Assembly: GCA_902596205.1 (NCBI GenBank)
Contig: CACJSY010000001.1
Span: forward strand, 1-64,000
Direction of reading: 5' to 3'
Length of the DNA stretch: 64,000 nt
From: an uncultured Pelagibacteraceae bacterium
GTDB taxonomy: Bacteria > Pseudomonadota > Alphaproteobacteria > Pelagibacterales > Pelagibacteraceae
Of the stretch, positions 9,319 to 18,309 are shown one piece after another. The translations under genes were made by a program, and so were the position numbers. Positions within the stretch are counted from its first letter, which is position 1. The number at the start of each line of letters is the position of its first letter. Under the pieces are notes generated by a model that was given only the letters and a program-made list of their open reading frames with translations, made no database searches and was not told the origin of the DNA.

Positions 9319-10374
9319 CTACTTTTCGCTTACAACGAATTGTATGCCTAGCCAACGCCAAAATCCACTTGGATCTCTTAAGGAACAATTAATTCTCCCT
9401 CTCTCTCCTAGGAATTTTTCACTTATATTTATAAGTAATGTTAAATCATTCTCAAATTTAATATTCGATTGTCTCCAACGATCTCCTTCATTTGAGTAAC
9501 AGCCTAGTGATTTCAGATTTTTAATCCCTTCATAAAACTGAATTTTTACTTTTGGTGGATTTTTGTTTTTCAAAAGGTATTTTTCGCTTGGTATAATTTC
9601 TTTATACTTAAAAGGAAGTGTTTTAGTTAAAGAGTTAAATCTTTTGATTTCTCCATATTTTTCATTTATTGGAAATCTTGGCAGTTCGTAAAAATCTTTA
9701 GTTTCATCGATTACACCCGAATGTTGTCCAAAAGCATATTTGAATCCAAGAGATTTTATAAGTTTCTTAAATTCTAAACTGTATTCACCGAAGGGGTAGG
9801 AAAAAAATTCAGAATTTTTTCCTAGTTGATCTTTGAAAATTGATATTGATTTTTTAATATCATCTAATATTAAATCTTTGCTTTCATCGACTAAATATTC
9901 ATGGGTATGACTATGATTACCTATTTCAACAAAATCTTCTTTACTTATTTCCCTTATTTGGTCCCAAGTCATATAATTGAATGCACCAACCTCTCTTGTG
10001 CTTACAAACAAAATGAATGGTATTTTTTCTTTTTTGAGTAAAGGCCATGCATTTTGATAAAAAGAGGAAAAACCATCATCGATAGTTAAAAGAATTTTTC
10101 TTTGTTTTTTATTATTTTTTATTTCATTTTCAAAATTTTTTGGATTTATAAATCGTATATTGTTTTCCTGAAGTATTTTAATGTGTTTTTTAAAATCATC
10201 GATTCTTATATTTGTAGAGGGATATTTGTTTTCTTCGAATCTATGATACATTAATGAGATTAAGCCAAAATCATCTATATCTTGCATGTTGGGACTTGAA
10301 TTCAAATTGTTTTGAATTATCAATATAGACATAAATAAAACAATGATAAAAGATTTTTTAATTTTAAGTTGCAT
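9319..10374 (-). CDS. Secreted polysaccharide deacetylase (NodB-homology, carbohydrate esterase 4)
   Basis: From the ATG at 10374 the protein starts with a signal peptide (MQLKIKKSFIIVLFMSILII). The track start at 10389 adds five residues and is less likely. A NodB-type domain follows: SLMYHRFEENKYP, ILLTIDDGFSSFY with the catalytic Asp-Asp pair, and GNHSHTHEYL with metal-binding histidines. About 120 C-terminal residues form an uncharacterised extension (IKFENDLTLLINISEKF). Family members remove N-acetyl groups from sugar polymers, and the true substrate cannot be read from sequence. The 5' end overlaps the divergent tsaB by about 32 bases. Confidence 0.85.
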   Translation of the reverse strand: MQLKIKKSFIIVLFMSILIIQNNLNSSPNMQDIDDFGLISLMYHRFEENKYPSTNIRIDDFKKHIKILQENNIRFINPKNFENEIKNNKKQRKILLTIDDGFSSFYQNAWPLLKKEKIPFILFVSTREVGAFNYMTWDQIREISKEDFVEIGNHSHTHEYLVDESKDLILDDIKKSISIFKDQLGKNSEFFSYPFGEYSLEFKKLIKSLGFKYAFGQHSGVIDETKDFYELPRFPINEKYGEIKRFNSLTKTLPFKYKEIIPSEKYLLKNKNPPKVKIQFYEGIKNLKSLGCYSNEGDRWRQSNIKFENDLTLLINISEKFLGERGRINCSLRDPSGFWRWLGIQFVVSEK

Positions 10375-10726
10375 AGGTAAAAATGACAAAATTGGGTTAA
10401 GAGTTAATAATAAATTCTACATTCATGATTTACAAAAAAAAATTAATAATAACGATCAATTGGTTCTAAGCATATTAAATCTAGTAAAAAAATACAAAGT
10501 AAATATACATAGTAAATTCTCAATTCTTGTAAATAACGGTCCTGGAAGTTTTTCGTCTATCAGAACTTCTCTAGCTGTGGCAAAAGGAATAAAAATCTCA
10601 AAAAAAATTAATCTATTTGGCTTTAAAAACTCTGATCTAGGTCAATTTTCCCTTGCTAATATTGAGCTTTTAATTAAAAAAAATTTGATAGAAAAAAATT
10701 TGATAAAACCATTATATTTAAGTTAA
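10343..10726 (+). CDS. tsaB: Short TsaB-like tRNA threonylcarbamoyladenosine protein
   Basis: TsaB partners TsaD in making t6A37 on tRNAs. The hallmark here is NNGPGSFSSIRTSLAVAKGI at about residues 56-75, where most homologues have GPGSFTGIR. At 127 residues it is far shorter than the usual 200-230, so the second ASKHA-like half is missing. The N-terminal half is the part that contacts TsaD in known complexes, so function may be retained. The usual partner rimI is absent. It leads the forward operon into fur-miaB, and its start lies inside the divergent deacetylase gene. tsaE is elsewhere in the window (54613). Confidence 0.75.
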   Translation: MIKDFLILSCIGKNDKIGLRVNNKFYIHDLQKKINNNDQLVLSILNLVKKYKVNIHSKFSILVNNGPGSFSSIRTSLAVAKGIKISKKINLFGFKNSDLGQFSLANIELLIKKNLIEKNLIKPLYLS

Positions 10727-10740
10727 ATTGATGAACTATG

Positions 10741-11160
10741 ATGAGTACAATTGAAGAGAAGTGTAAAGAAAAAGGCGTCAGATTAACTGACCAGAGAAAA
10801 GTAATTGCAAAAATACTCTCAGAGTCTAAGGAAGTTTACGGATCAAAAGACCACCCAGATGTTGATGAATTGCATAAGCGGGTTACAAAAATAGATGATA
10901 AAATAAGTATTGCAACGGTTTATAGAACCGTAAAACTCTTTGAGGAAGCAGGTATCTTGATCAAACATGATTTCAAAGCAGGCAAAGCAAGGTATGAAAT
11001 TAATGATGATCACAATCATTTAATTGATATCAATAGCGGTGAAATCGTAGAATTCGTCGATAAAGATATAGAAGCATTGCAGGTAAAAATTGCAAATAAA
11101 CTGGGCTATAAACTAGTGGACCATAAACTTGAACTTTATGGTCTTAAAATAAAAAAATAA
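10741..11160 (+). CDS. fur: Fur-family transcriptional regulator (Fur/Mur-like)
   Basis: A winged-helix ferric-uptake-type repressor. RLTDQRKVIAKIL and ISIATVYRTVKLFEEAGIL form the DNA-binding half, and DHNHLIDINSGEIVEF with LGYKLVDHKLELYGL forms the dimerisation half. The tsaB-fur-miaB position is where the alphaproteobacterial Fur/Mur lies. Adjacent ATGs at 10738 and 10741 are both possible; 10741 gives MSTIEEKC. The metal-site segment reads DDHNHLID instead of the common HHDHLID, so two ligand positions differ. It could respond to iron or manganese, which cannot be decided here. Confidence 0.9.
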   Translation: MSTIEEKCKEKGVRLTDQRKVIAKILSESKEVYGSKDHPDVDELHKRVTKIDDKISIATVYRTVKLFEEAGILIKHDFKAGKARYEINDDHNHLIDINSGEIVEFVDKDIEALQVKIANKLGYKLVDHKLELYGLKIKK

Positions 11161-11161
11161 A

Positions 11162-12496
11162 TTGCAAAAAAAAATTTTCATCAAAACTTTTGGCTGTCAA
11201 ATGAATGAATATGATAGCAATCGCATTTTAGACTTAACAAAAAAGATAAATTACACTCCTACAAAAAATTTAAGCGAAGCTAATTGTTACATATTGAATA
11301 CATGCCATATAAGAGAGAAAGCTACAGAAAAAGTTTATCACGATATAGGTAGAGTTAAAAAAGAGTTTAGAAATAAAATAAAACCAATTGTTCTAGTCAC
11401 AGGTTGCGTCGCTCAAGCTGAAGGAGATATACTTCTAAAAAAAGAAAAATATATAGATGCTGTAATTGGTCCACAATCGTACCATCAGATTCACGATACA
11501 ATTTTAAAACTTGAGAAAAAAACGTCTCAGTTAAATTTTACTGAATTTGACGTTATAGAAAAATTTGATAAATTAAATTCTTTTAAAAATTCAAATAATA
11601 AAATTTCCTCATTTTTAACTATTCAGGAAGGATGTGATAAATTTTGCAAATTCTGCGTTGTGCCGTATACACGAGGTCCAGAATATTCGCGATCATTAAA
11701 AGAAATTCTGCTAGAGGCAAATCAACTAGTTAACAATGGAGCTAAAGAAATTACACTGTTAGGTCAAAACGTTAATGCTTATAACTTTGAGAATAAAAAA
11801 CTTTCTGACATAATTTCAGAAATATCCAAGATCAAAAATTTAAAAAGAATAAGATACACAACCTCCCATCCGAGGGATTTTTCAAAAGATTTAATTGATG
11901 CGCACAAAAATTGTGAAAAATTGATGCCATTAATACATTTGCCGGTGCAAAGTGGATCTAATAAAGTCCTAAAAGCGATGAATAGAAAACATACTATTAA
12001 AGAATATTTAAAAGTTGTAGAAAAGTTAATTGAATTAAGACCAAATATAAAGTTTTCTAGTGATTTTATAATTGGATATCCAACTGAAACATACGAGGAT
12101 TTTCAGCAAACATTAAATTTGATGAACAATATAAAATTTATAAATTCTTATTCTTTTATATTTAGTGCTAGGCCAGGAACGCCTGCTTATAATCTAGAGA
12201 TGGTAAATGAAAAAGAGGCTAAGAAAAGGTTAGTAGAGTTCCAATCCCTTGCGGATAAAATAAAAATTAATTACAGAAAAGAATTAATAAATAAAAATGC
12301 AAAAGTGCTATTTGAGAATAAGGTAAAAAATGAGAATAAATATTTTGGAAGAGATGAATATTTTAATTCTGTGATTGTCGAGAGCAAGAGTAATTTAATT
12401 GGAAAAATAAAAGATGTCAAAATTCTCACTGTTAATCAAAACACATTATTTGGTGAAATTAACTCAAATTTAAATCAAACAAATTATGCAGCTTAA
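11162..12496 (+). CDS. miaB: tRNA-2-methylthio-N6-dimethylallyladenosine synthase MiaB
   Basis: Radical-SAM methylthiotransferase that modifies A37 of tRNAs. The N-terminal UPF0004 domain has cysteines in TFGCQMNEYDS, NTCHIRE and VTGCVAQAEG. The radical-SAM motif is CDKFCKFCVVPYTRG, and a TRAM-like C-terminus follows. The start is a TTG at 11162, two bases after the fur stop; the next methionine lies inside FGCQMNEYDS and would remove a cluster ligand. The length of 444 residues is normal. Confidence 0.96.
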   Translation: MQKKIFIKTFGCQMNEYDSNRILDLTKKINYTPTKNLSEANCYILNTCHIREKATEKVYHDIGRVKKEFRNKIKPIVLVTGCVAQAEGDILLKKEKYIDAVIGPQSYHQIHDTILKLEKKTSQLNFTEFDVIEKFDKLNSFKNSNNKISSFLTIQEGCDKFCKFCVVPYTRGPEYSRSLKEILLEANQLVNNGAKEITLLGQNVNAYNFENKKLSDIISEISKIKNLKRIRYTTSHPRDFSKDLIDAHKNCEKLMPLIHLPVQSGSNKVLKAMNRKHTIKEYLKVVEKLIELRPNIKFSSDFIIGYPTETYEDFQQTLNLMNNIKFINSYSFIFSARPGTPAYNLEMVNEKEAKKRLVEFQSLADKIKINYRKELINKNAKVLFENKVKNENKYFGRDEYFNSVIVESKSNLIGKIKDVKILTVNQNTLFGEINSNLNQTNYAA

Positions 12497-12500
12497 ATAG

Positions 12501-13505
12501 ATGTCTGAAATTAGCAAATTAGAGCAAAATTTAGTTATAAAAAATATTGATAAAGAAACCGTAAATATTTCAATTTCAAATAATGAGACGTTAATGGCAA
12601 TAGTAGGCCAATTTGATCAAAATTTAAAAAATTTATCTAAATTAACTAACACAGAAGTTTATTTTAGGGGCAATTCAATTACGTGCAAAGGCAAAAAAGA
12701 AAAGCTATCTATATTTTGTGAGGCAATAAAATTTTTAATAAATAAATATTTACTAACGAATATTATTGAAAAAGAAGATATAGTTTTAGCAGTGAAGAAA
12801 AATTTAGAAATTGATGAATCGAATGTTAAAAGTTTTAAGCAACTGATCAAAACACCCAAGAAATCAGTAATCGCAAGATCTGCAAAACAATCAGAGTACA
12901 TTAAAGTTCTAAAAGAAAATGATATTATATTAGCTTTAGGACCAGCAGGAACTGGAAAAAGCTTTTTGGCGGTCTCTGTGGCAATAACTTTATTGATGGA
13001 AAAAAAAATAGACAGAGTAATTCTTTCTAGGCCAGCTGTAGAGGCTGGTGAAAAATTAGGTTTCTTACCTGGTGATATGAAAGAAAAAGTTGATCCATAT
13101 TTAAGACCCTTATATGACGCGTTATATGAACTTTTTGGGGCAGAAAAAATTGATAAGAAAATAGAAAGCGGTGAAATTGAAATAGCGCCATTAGCTTTTA
13201 TGAGGGGAAGAACTTTAAAAAACTGCTTTGCAATTTTGGATGAAGCACAGAATGCAACAGAAACACAAATAAAGATGTTTTTAACTAGAATTGGTGAAAA
13301 CTCAAAATTAGTAGTTAATGGAGACCCCAGCCAAGTAGATTTGATAAATAAATCTAATTCTGGATTAATAAAATCCAAAAATATTCTTAAAAATATAAAA
13401 GAAATTAAACTGATAGAATTTGATCATAATGACGTCATAAGACACCCACTTGTTTCAAAAATTATTAGGGCTTATCAAAATAAAAGCACTGATGATAAAA
13501 ATTAA
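12501..13505 (+). CDS. phoH: PhoH-like ATPase (YbeZ)
   Basis: A P-loop ATPase of the PhoH family, functionally linked to YbeY in RNA and ribosome metabolism. Residues about 1-110 form the YbeZ-type N-terminal region. The Walker A motif is ALGPAGTGKSFLAVS and Walker B is CFAILDEAQNATETQIKMFL; LSRPAVEAGEKLGFLPGD is a family hallmark. The length of 334 residues is typical. The 3' end overlaps ybeY by 14 bases, implying co-expression. Confidence 0.95.
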   Translation: MSEISKLEQNLVIKNIDKETVNISISNNETLMAIVGQFDQNLKNLSKLTNTEVYFRGNSITCKGKKEKLSIFCEAIKFLINKYLLTNIIEKEDIVLAVKKNLEIDESNVKSFKQLIKTPKKSVIARSAKQSEYIKVLKENDIILALGPAGTGKSFLAVSVAITLLMEKKIDRVILSRPAVEAGEKLGFLPGDMKEKVDPYLRPLYDALYELFGAEKIDKKIESGEIEIAPLAFMRGRTLKNCFAILDEAQNATETQIKMFLTRIGENSKLVVNGDPSQVDLINKSNSGLIKSKNILKNIKEIKLIEFDHNDVIRHPLVSKIIRAYQNKSTDDKN

Positions 13506-13959
13506 TGTAATAACAAGTAATCCAAACTGGCACAATTTTATAAAAAAGCCAACAGATTACGTAGACAGAAAGATTGAAAAATTAAATATTAAAGAAAAAA
13601 ATTTTTCAAAAAACATTATTTTTTGTACTCTGTTACTTTCAGGAAATAAAGAAATTAAATATTTAAATAAGAAATTTAGAAAAAAAAATAAATCAACAGA
13701 TGTTTTATCTTTTCCATTTCAAACTAAAAAAGAGTTTAAAAGATTATTAAAAAAAAATAAAGAAATATATATTGGAGACATCATTGTTAATTTAAATAAG
13801 ATCAAAAATAAAAAGAGCTTAAAAGTTTTTAAAATGGAATTTGATCGTTTATGGATTCATGGCTTAGTCCATCTTTTTGGACATGATCATAAAAAAGAAA
13901 AAGATTATCTCAAGATGAGCAAAGCTGAAAAAAAATATATTAATTTTATAAATGCTTGA
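13492..13959 (+). CDS. ybeY: Endoribonuclease YbeY (16S rRNA maturation)
   Basis: A small metal-dependent RNase involved in 16S rRNA 3'-end maturation and ribosome quality control. The zinc motif HGLVHLFGHDH matches the family H-G-x-x-H-x5-H pattern. The ATG at 13492 is preferred over the track start at 13450 because MIKINVITSNPNWH is the expected N-terminus and the extra 14 residues are encoded within phoH. The product is 155 residues, a normal length. The corC/tlyC gene commonly found between ybeY and lnt is missing, and lnt overlaps by 8 bases. Confidence 0.94.
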   Translation: MIKINVITSNPNWHNFIKKPTDYVDRKIEKLNIKEKNFSKNIIFCTLLLSGNKEIKYLNKKFRKKNKSTDVLSFPFQTKKEFKRLLKKNKEIYIGDIIVNLNKIKNKKSLKVFKMEFDRLWIHGLVHLFGHDHKKEKDYLKMSKAEKKYINFINA

Positions 13960-15508
13960 AAAATTTTTAGGTAATCGTTTTTCTGTACTATACTTAATCC
14001 CATTTATAATCGGTTCATTAGCAACATTGTCTTTTCATCCATTTAATATAGTGATCATTAATTTTTTAATTTTTCCGATTTTTTTTTATTTACTGGTTTA
14101 TATAAATAAAAAATCAAAGGGTATTTACAGAAAAAAACCATTCAAAACAAATTTTTTCTTTTTTGGTCTGTCATTTGGTTTTGGTTTCTATCTGAGTGGT
14201 ATTTCATGGATTACTAATTCATTAACATTTGACGAAACTTTTAAATTTTTAATTCCAATAGCTTTAATTTTAATACCTTTATTTTTAAGTTTATTTGTAG
14301 GTTTAACAACTTTGCTAATCGGCCCTTTTATGCAATTTAATTTTTTATCACTAATAATTTTTTCAGGGGGTATAGCTTTTTCAGATTATTTAAGATCTAA
14401 AATTTTAACAGGTTTTCCTTGGAACTTATGGGCTTACAGCACTACTTGGTTTAACGAAATTTTGCAGATTTTAAATTTAATTGGCTTGTTCCCATATAAT
14501 TTATTAGTAATAACAATATTCACTGTACCAGCTATTTTCTTTTTCAAAATTAAAACTGTGAAAAAAATTCTTTCAACTTTTTTTGCATTTTTAACCATTT
14601 TTTGCCTTTATTTGTATGGAAATTATATAGTTAATAATAATAAAAGATTAAACAATTATTCTGATAAGATATTTTTCAAAATAATATCTCCAAATTTTGA
14701 CTTAAAATATGGTCTTACTGAGAAAGAGATACGCGAAAGATTCACAAAATTAGTTAGATACAGTGATCCAGATAAAAATAGAAAAACAATATTCATTTGG
14801 CCAGAAGGTGTGTTTAGTGGATACAGTTATAGGGAAATCTTGCAATTTAAAGAATTGATATCAAACAATTTTTCAAACAAGCATTTGATAATTTTTGGGA
14901 CAAATAAATTTGATCAAGAAACAGGAAATTTTTTCAATAGTATGCTTATAGTAGATAACAATCTTAAAATTTTACAAAGTTACAATAAAAGAAAGCTTGT
15001 TCCTTTTGGTGAATTTTTACCATTTGAAGATTTGTTGAGTAAATTAGGTTTAAAAAAAATAACCGAGGGGTATGGCTCATATATTCGAGGAGAAGAAAAT
15101 AAAAACCTTATAATCGATGGATTAAATATTCTACCGCTTATTTGTTACGAAATTATTTTTACTGATCTTATACAAGGCTCGAATGAAAATACAAATTTGA
15201 TAATTAATATTTCTGAAGACGGATGGTTCGGTCAATCAATAGGGCCAGATCAACATTTTTCTAAATCGATCTTTAGAGCTATAGAAAACAATACCTTTTT
15301 ACTTAGATCTACAAATAGAGGTGTAAGCGCAATTATTGATAATAAAGGCAATATTATAAAACAATTAAATAGAAATGAAGCTGGAAACATAGAGTTTGAA
15401 GTCCCGTTAATAAAATCAAATAAAATTAAAAATGATTTGATCTTTTTTGGACTTTTAATTACATATCTTTCTATCTTTTTTATTTATAGAAAAAAATATG
15501 CAAAATAA
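13952..15508 (+). CDS. lnt: Apolipoprotein N-acyltransferase
   Basis: Inner-membrane enzyme that adds the third acyl chain to lipoproteins. The N-terminal half has about six to seven hydrophobic segments and includes [10 protein letters not shown]. The C-terminal half is the nitrilase-like catalytic domain with [11 protein letters not shown] (Glu), [16 protein letters not shown] (Lys) and [12 protein letters not shown] (Cys), the Glu-Lys-Cys triad. The length of 518 residues is normal. Several lipoproteins in this window are likely substrates. It overlaps metK by 11 bases. Confidence 0.95.
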   Translation: MLEKFLGNRFSVLYLIPFIIGSLATLSFHPFNIVIINFLIFPIFFYLLVYINKKSKGIYRKKPFKTNFFFFGLSFGFGFYLSGISWITNSLTFDETFKFLIPIALILIPLFLSLFVGLTTLLIGPFMQFNFLSLIIFSGGIAFSDYLRSKILTGFPWNLWAYSTTWFNEILQILNLIGLFPYNLLVITIFTVPAIFFFKIKTVKKILSTFFAFLTIFCLYLYGNYIVNNNKRLNNYSDKIFFKIISPNFDLKYGLTEKEIRERFTKLVRYSDPDKNRKTIFIWPEGVFSGYSYREILQFKELISNNFSNKHLIIFGTNKFDQETGNFFNSMLIVDNNLKILQSYNKRKLVPFGEFLPFEDLLSKLGLKKITEGYGSYIRGEENKNLIIDGLNILPLICYEIIFTDLIQGSNENTNLIINISEDGWFGQSIGPDQHFSKSIFRAIENNTFLLRSTNRGVSAIIDNKGNIIKQLNRNEAGNIEFEVPLIKSNKIKNDLIFFGLLITYLSIFFIYRKKYAK

Positions 15509-16661
15509 TAAATACTTATTTACAAGCGAATCTGTCTCTGAGGGACATCCAGATAAGGTTTGTGACAGAATATCTGATATGGTAGTTGACTCTTACTTAA
15601 GTAAAGACCCGGTTTCTAGAGTAGCTTGTGAAACACTAACTACAACAAATAAAGTGGTTTTAGCAGGAGAAACTCGTGGCCCGAAAATTGAAAAAGAGGA
15701 GATTATTTCAAAAGTTAGGGATTGCATTAAAGATATTGGTTATGACCAAGAGGGCTTCAGTTGGAAAACTGCAAATATTGAGTCGCATCTTCATGAGCAA
15801 TCTACTGATATAGCCATGGGAGTGGACTCCAAAGATAATAAAGACGAAGGTGCAGGTGACCAAGGTATAATGTTTGGATTCGCTTGCAACGAAACTCAAG
15901 AATTGATGCCAGCTCCAATACATTACTCCCATAAAATTTTGAGATTGATGGCAGAGGATAGAAAAAATGGAAGTTTGAAGGGCATTGAGCCAGACTCAAA
16001 AAGCCAAATCACAATGTTATATGAAAATGACAAGCCTGTTAAAGTAACTTCTATAGTAGTTTCAACTCAGCATTCAAAAGATCTTAATCAAGAAAAAGTA
16101 AAAGAGGTAATAATACCTTACATTAAAAAATCAATACCTGAAAATTTTTTAACCGATCTAGACCAAAGAGAAATATACATAAATCCAACTGGTCAATTTA
16201 TAATTGGTGGACCTGATGGAGACACTGGGTTAACAGGAAGAAAAATTATCGTTGATACTTATGGTGGAGCTGCACCACATGGAGGAGGAGCATTCTCTGG
16301 AAAAGATCCAACAAAAGTAGATAGATCGGCAGCTTATGCTTCAAGATACTTAGCAAAAAATATAGTAGCAGCAGGTATTTCTGAAAAATGTTTAATACAA
16401 TTAGCTTATGCTATTGGCGTCTCAAAACCTTTATCAATTTTTATTAAACTAGCTGATCAGAATGAAAAAAAAATAGACAAACTTAAAAAAATAATTGAGG
16501 AAAACTTTGATTTATCACCACGAGGGATAAGAGAAATGTTAAAGTTAAATAATCCAATATACGAAATTACCTCAGCTTACGGTCACTTTGGAAGAAAGCC
16601 AACTAATAAGGGTGAATTTACTTGGGAAAAAACAGATAAAACCGATTTATTTAAACTGTAA
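15498..16661 (+). CDS. metK: S-adenosylmethionine synthetase
   Basis: MetK makes S-adenosylmethionine from methionine and ATP. It has [20 protein letters not shown] at the N-terminus, the central [12 protein letters not shown] and the catalytic loop [19 protein letters not shown]. The length of 387 residues is normal. It overlaps lnt, so there is no room for a dedicated leader or SAM riboswitch, and expression depends on the upstream operon. trmB, which often follows, is absent; a terminator-like hairpin and nusA come next. Confidence 0.97.
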   Translation: MQNNKYLFTSESVSEGHPDKVCDRISDMVVDSYLSKDPVSRVACETLTTTNKVVLAGETRGPKIEKEEIISKVRDCIKDIGYDQEGFSWKTANIESHLHEQSTDIAMGVDSKDNKDEGAGDQGIMFGFACNETQELMPAPIHYSHKILRLMAEDRKNGSLKGIEPDSKSQITMLYENDKPVKVTSIVVSTQHSKDLNQEKVKEVIIPYIKKSIPENFLTDLDQREIYINPTGQFIIGGPDGDTGLTGRKIIVDTYGGAAPHGGGAFSGKDPTKVDRSAAYASRYLAKNIVAAGISEKCLIQLAYAIGVSKPLSIFIKLADQNEKKIDKLKKIIEENFDLSPRGIREMLKLNNPIYEITSAYGHFGRKPTNKGEFTWEKTDKTDLFKL

Positions 16662-16715
16662 TCTTGAAAAAACCATAATTTTCTTTTAAAAAACAACTAA
16701 ATTATAAAGCTTTTC

Positions 16716-16742
16716 AAAATGGGCACTAGCCCATTTTTTTTT
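16716..16742 (+). terminator. Intrinsic-terminator-like hairpin directly upstream of nusA
   Basis: AAAATGGGC-ACTA-GCCCATTTT forms a perfect 9-bp stem with a four-base loop, followed by a continued T run to 16742. The nusA Shine-Dalgarno (AGGAG) starts at once after the T run, and the nusA ATG is at 16755. It may end the metK operon. Because no clear promoter fits between it and nusA, it may instead act as an attenuator in the leader of the nusA operon, comparable in position to the rimP-nusA leader elements of other bacteria. Confidence 0.8.
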
Positions 16743-16754
16743 AGGAGTGAAAAA

Positions 16755-18305
16755 ATGTTAAATAAGGGTTTAGATAAGTTAGAACTTTTGAGAATAGTTG
16801 AAGCTGTCGCTAACGAGAAATCTATTGATAAAGAACTGGTAATAGGGTCAATGGAAAGCGCTATACAAAAAGCTGCTTTAACAAAATTTGGAAATGATAA
16901 CAATATCGAAGTTGTTATAGATAGAGAGAGTGGAAATATAAAAATCCAAAAGGTCTTAGATATAGTAGAAAAGGTAGAGGACTCTGCCAGAGAAATTAGC
17001 CTGGATGATGCAAAAAAAAATGACCCAAAAAATGAGAATTTAAAAGTTGGAGAAAGAATATTTGAGGAATTGCCCCAGATAGATTTTGGTCGTATCGCTG
17101 CTCAAAGTGCCAAGCAAGTAATAAGTAGTAGAGTAAGAGAGGCTGAAAAAAATAGACAGTACGAAGATTTTATAGATAAGCAAGGCCAGATATTAAGTGG
17201 AATTATCAAAAGATTAGAATATGGTAACGTTATTGTAGATTTGGGAAAAGCAGAAGGTGTTATTAAAAAAGATGAATTAATACCAAGAGAAATTTTAAAG
17301 ACAGGTGATAGAGTAAAAGCCTATTGCTATGAAGTAAGAAAAGAATTAAAAGGTCACCAAATTTTCCTATCTAGAGCACATCCACAATTCTTAGCGAAAT
17401 TATTTTTTCAAGAAGTTCCAGAAATATACGAGGGAACGATTGAAATTAAATCTGTAGCAAGAGATCCAGGTAGCAGAGCTAAAATTTGTGTTCATTCTCA
17501 AGACTCGTCAATAGATCCAGTAGGAGCTTGTGTAGGAATGAGAGGAAGTAGGGTGCAGACTATAGTAAATGAATTACATGGAGAAAAAATTGATATTATT
17601 AAATGGACAGAGGATCTACCGACATTAATATCTGAGTCACTATCGCCTGCTGAAATTCAAAGAGTTTTAATTGATCAAGATAATAAGAGAATAGATATTA
17701 TTTTGACAGAAGAAAATTTAAGTAAAGCGATTGGTAGAAGAGGTCAAAATGTTAGATTAGCTTCTAAATTAACAAACTATGAAATTGATATACTAACAGA
17801 TAAGGAAGACTCCGAAAGAAGACAAGCAGAATTTAAGGAAAGAACTGAAACTTTGATTAAAAATTTAGAAGTTGATGAAACATTAGGACAACTTTTAGTT
17901 TCTGAAGGATTTGTGTCTATTGATGAAATTGCACAATCAAGCCCAGAAGATATTTCAAAAATTGATGCAATAGATGAAGAAACAGCAAAAGAATTAATTA
18001 ATAGATCTAAAGAAACACTAGTAAAAGAAAAAGAAGCAGTCGCATTAAAATTAAAAAAACTTGGAGTTGAGGATGAATTGATAAATCTTAAAGGAATGAC
18101 ACAAGGTATGCTTGTAATCTTAGGACAAAAAAATATAAAAAAACTAAGTGATTTTGCAGATCTTTCTTCTGACGAATTAATTGGTGGTTATGATGAATTA
18201 AAAGGAAAAAAAATTAGAATTGATGGTTATCTTGAAGAATTTTCATTATCAAGAAAAGAAGCAGATGATTTAATACTTGCTGCCAGAGAGATAGCCTTTA
18301 AATAA
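16755..18305 (+). CDS. nusA: Transcription elongation/termination factor NusA
   Basis: NusA binds RNA polymerase and controls pausing, termination and antitermination. It has an N-terminal NusA domain, an S1 domain (about 135-200), KH domains with GACVGMRGSRVQTIVNEL and AIGRRGQNVRLASKL, and helix-hairpin-helix C-terminal repeats (IDAIDEETAKELI). The start is set to 16755, after TTAGGAGTGAAAA. The track start at 16719 would lie within the hairpin and add 12 unlikely residues. The product is 516 residues. rimP normally precedes nusA and ylxR normally follows; neither is present. Confidence 0.96.
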   Translation: MLNKGLDKLELLRIVEAVANEKSIDKELVIGSMESAIQKAALTKFGNDNNIEVVIDRESGNIKIQKVLDIVEKVEDSAREISLDDAKKNDPKNENLKVGERIFEELPQIDFGRIAAQSAKQVISSRVREAEKNRQYEDFIDKQGQILSGIIKRLEYGNVIVDLGKAEGVIKKDELIPREILKTGDRVKAYCYEVRKELKGHQIFLSRAHPQFLAKLFFQEVPEIYEGTIEIKSVARDPGSRAKICVHSQDSSIDPVGACVGMRGSRVQTIVNELHGEKIDIIKWTEDLPTLISESLSPAEIQRVLIDQDNKRIDIILTEENLSKAIGRRGQNVRLASKLTNYEIDILTDKEDSERRQAEFKERTETLIKNLEVDETLGQLLVSEGFVSIDEIAQSSPEDISKIDAIDEETAKELINRSKETLVKEKEAVALKLKKLGVEDELINLKGMTQGMLVILGQKNIKKLSDFADLSSDELIGGYDELKGKKIRIDGYLEEFSLSRKEADDLILAAREIAFK

Positions 18306-18309
18306 TGTT

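Noticed and set aside
12659-13378. Long minus-strand ORF of 239 residues opposite phoH
   Set aside because: It is a shadow of phoH; its composition is that of an antisense frame and phoH is clearly the conserved gene.
15498-16661. SAM riboswitch controlling metK
   Set aside because: metK overlaps lnt by 11 bases, so there is no untranslated leader in which a riboswitch could form.
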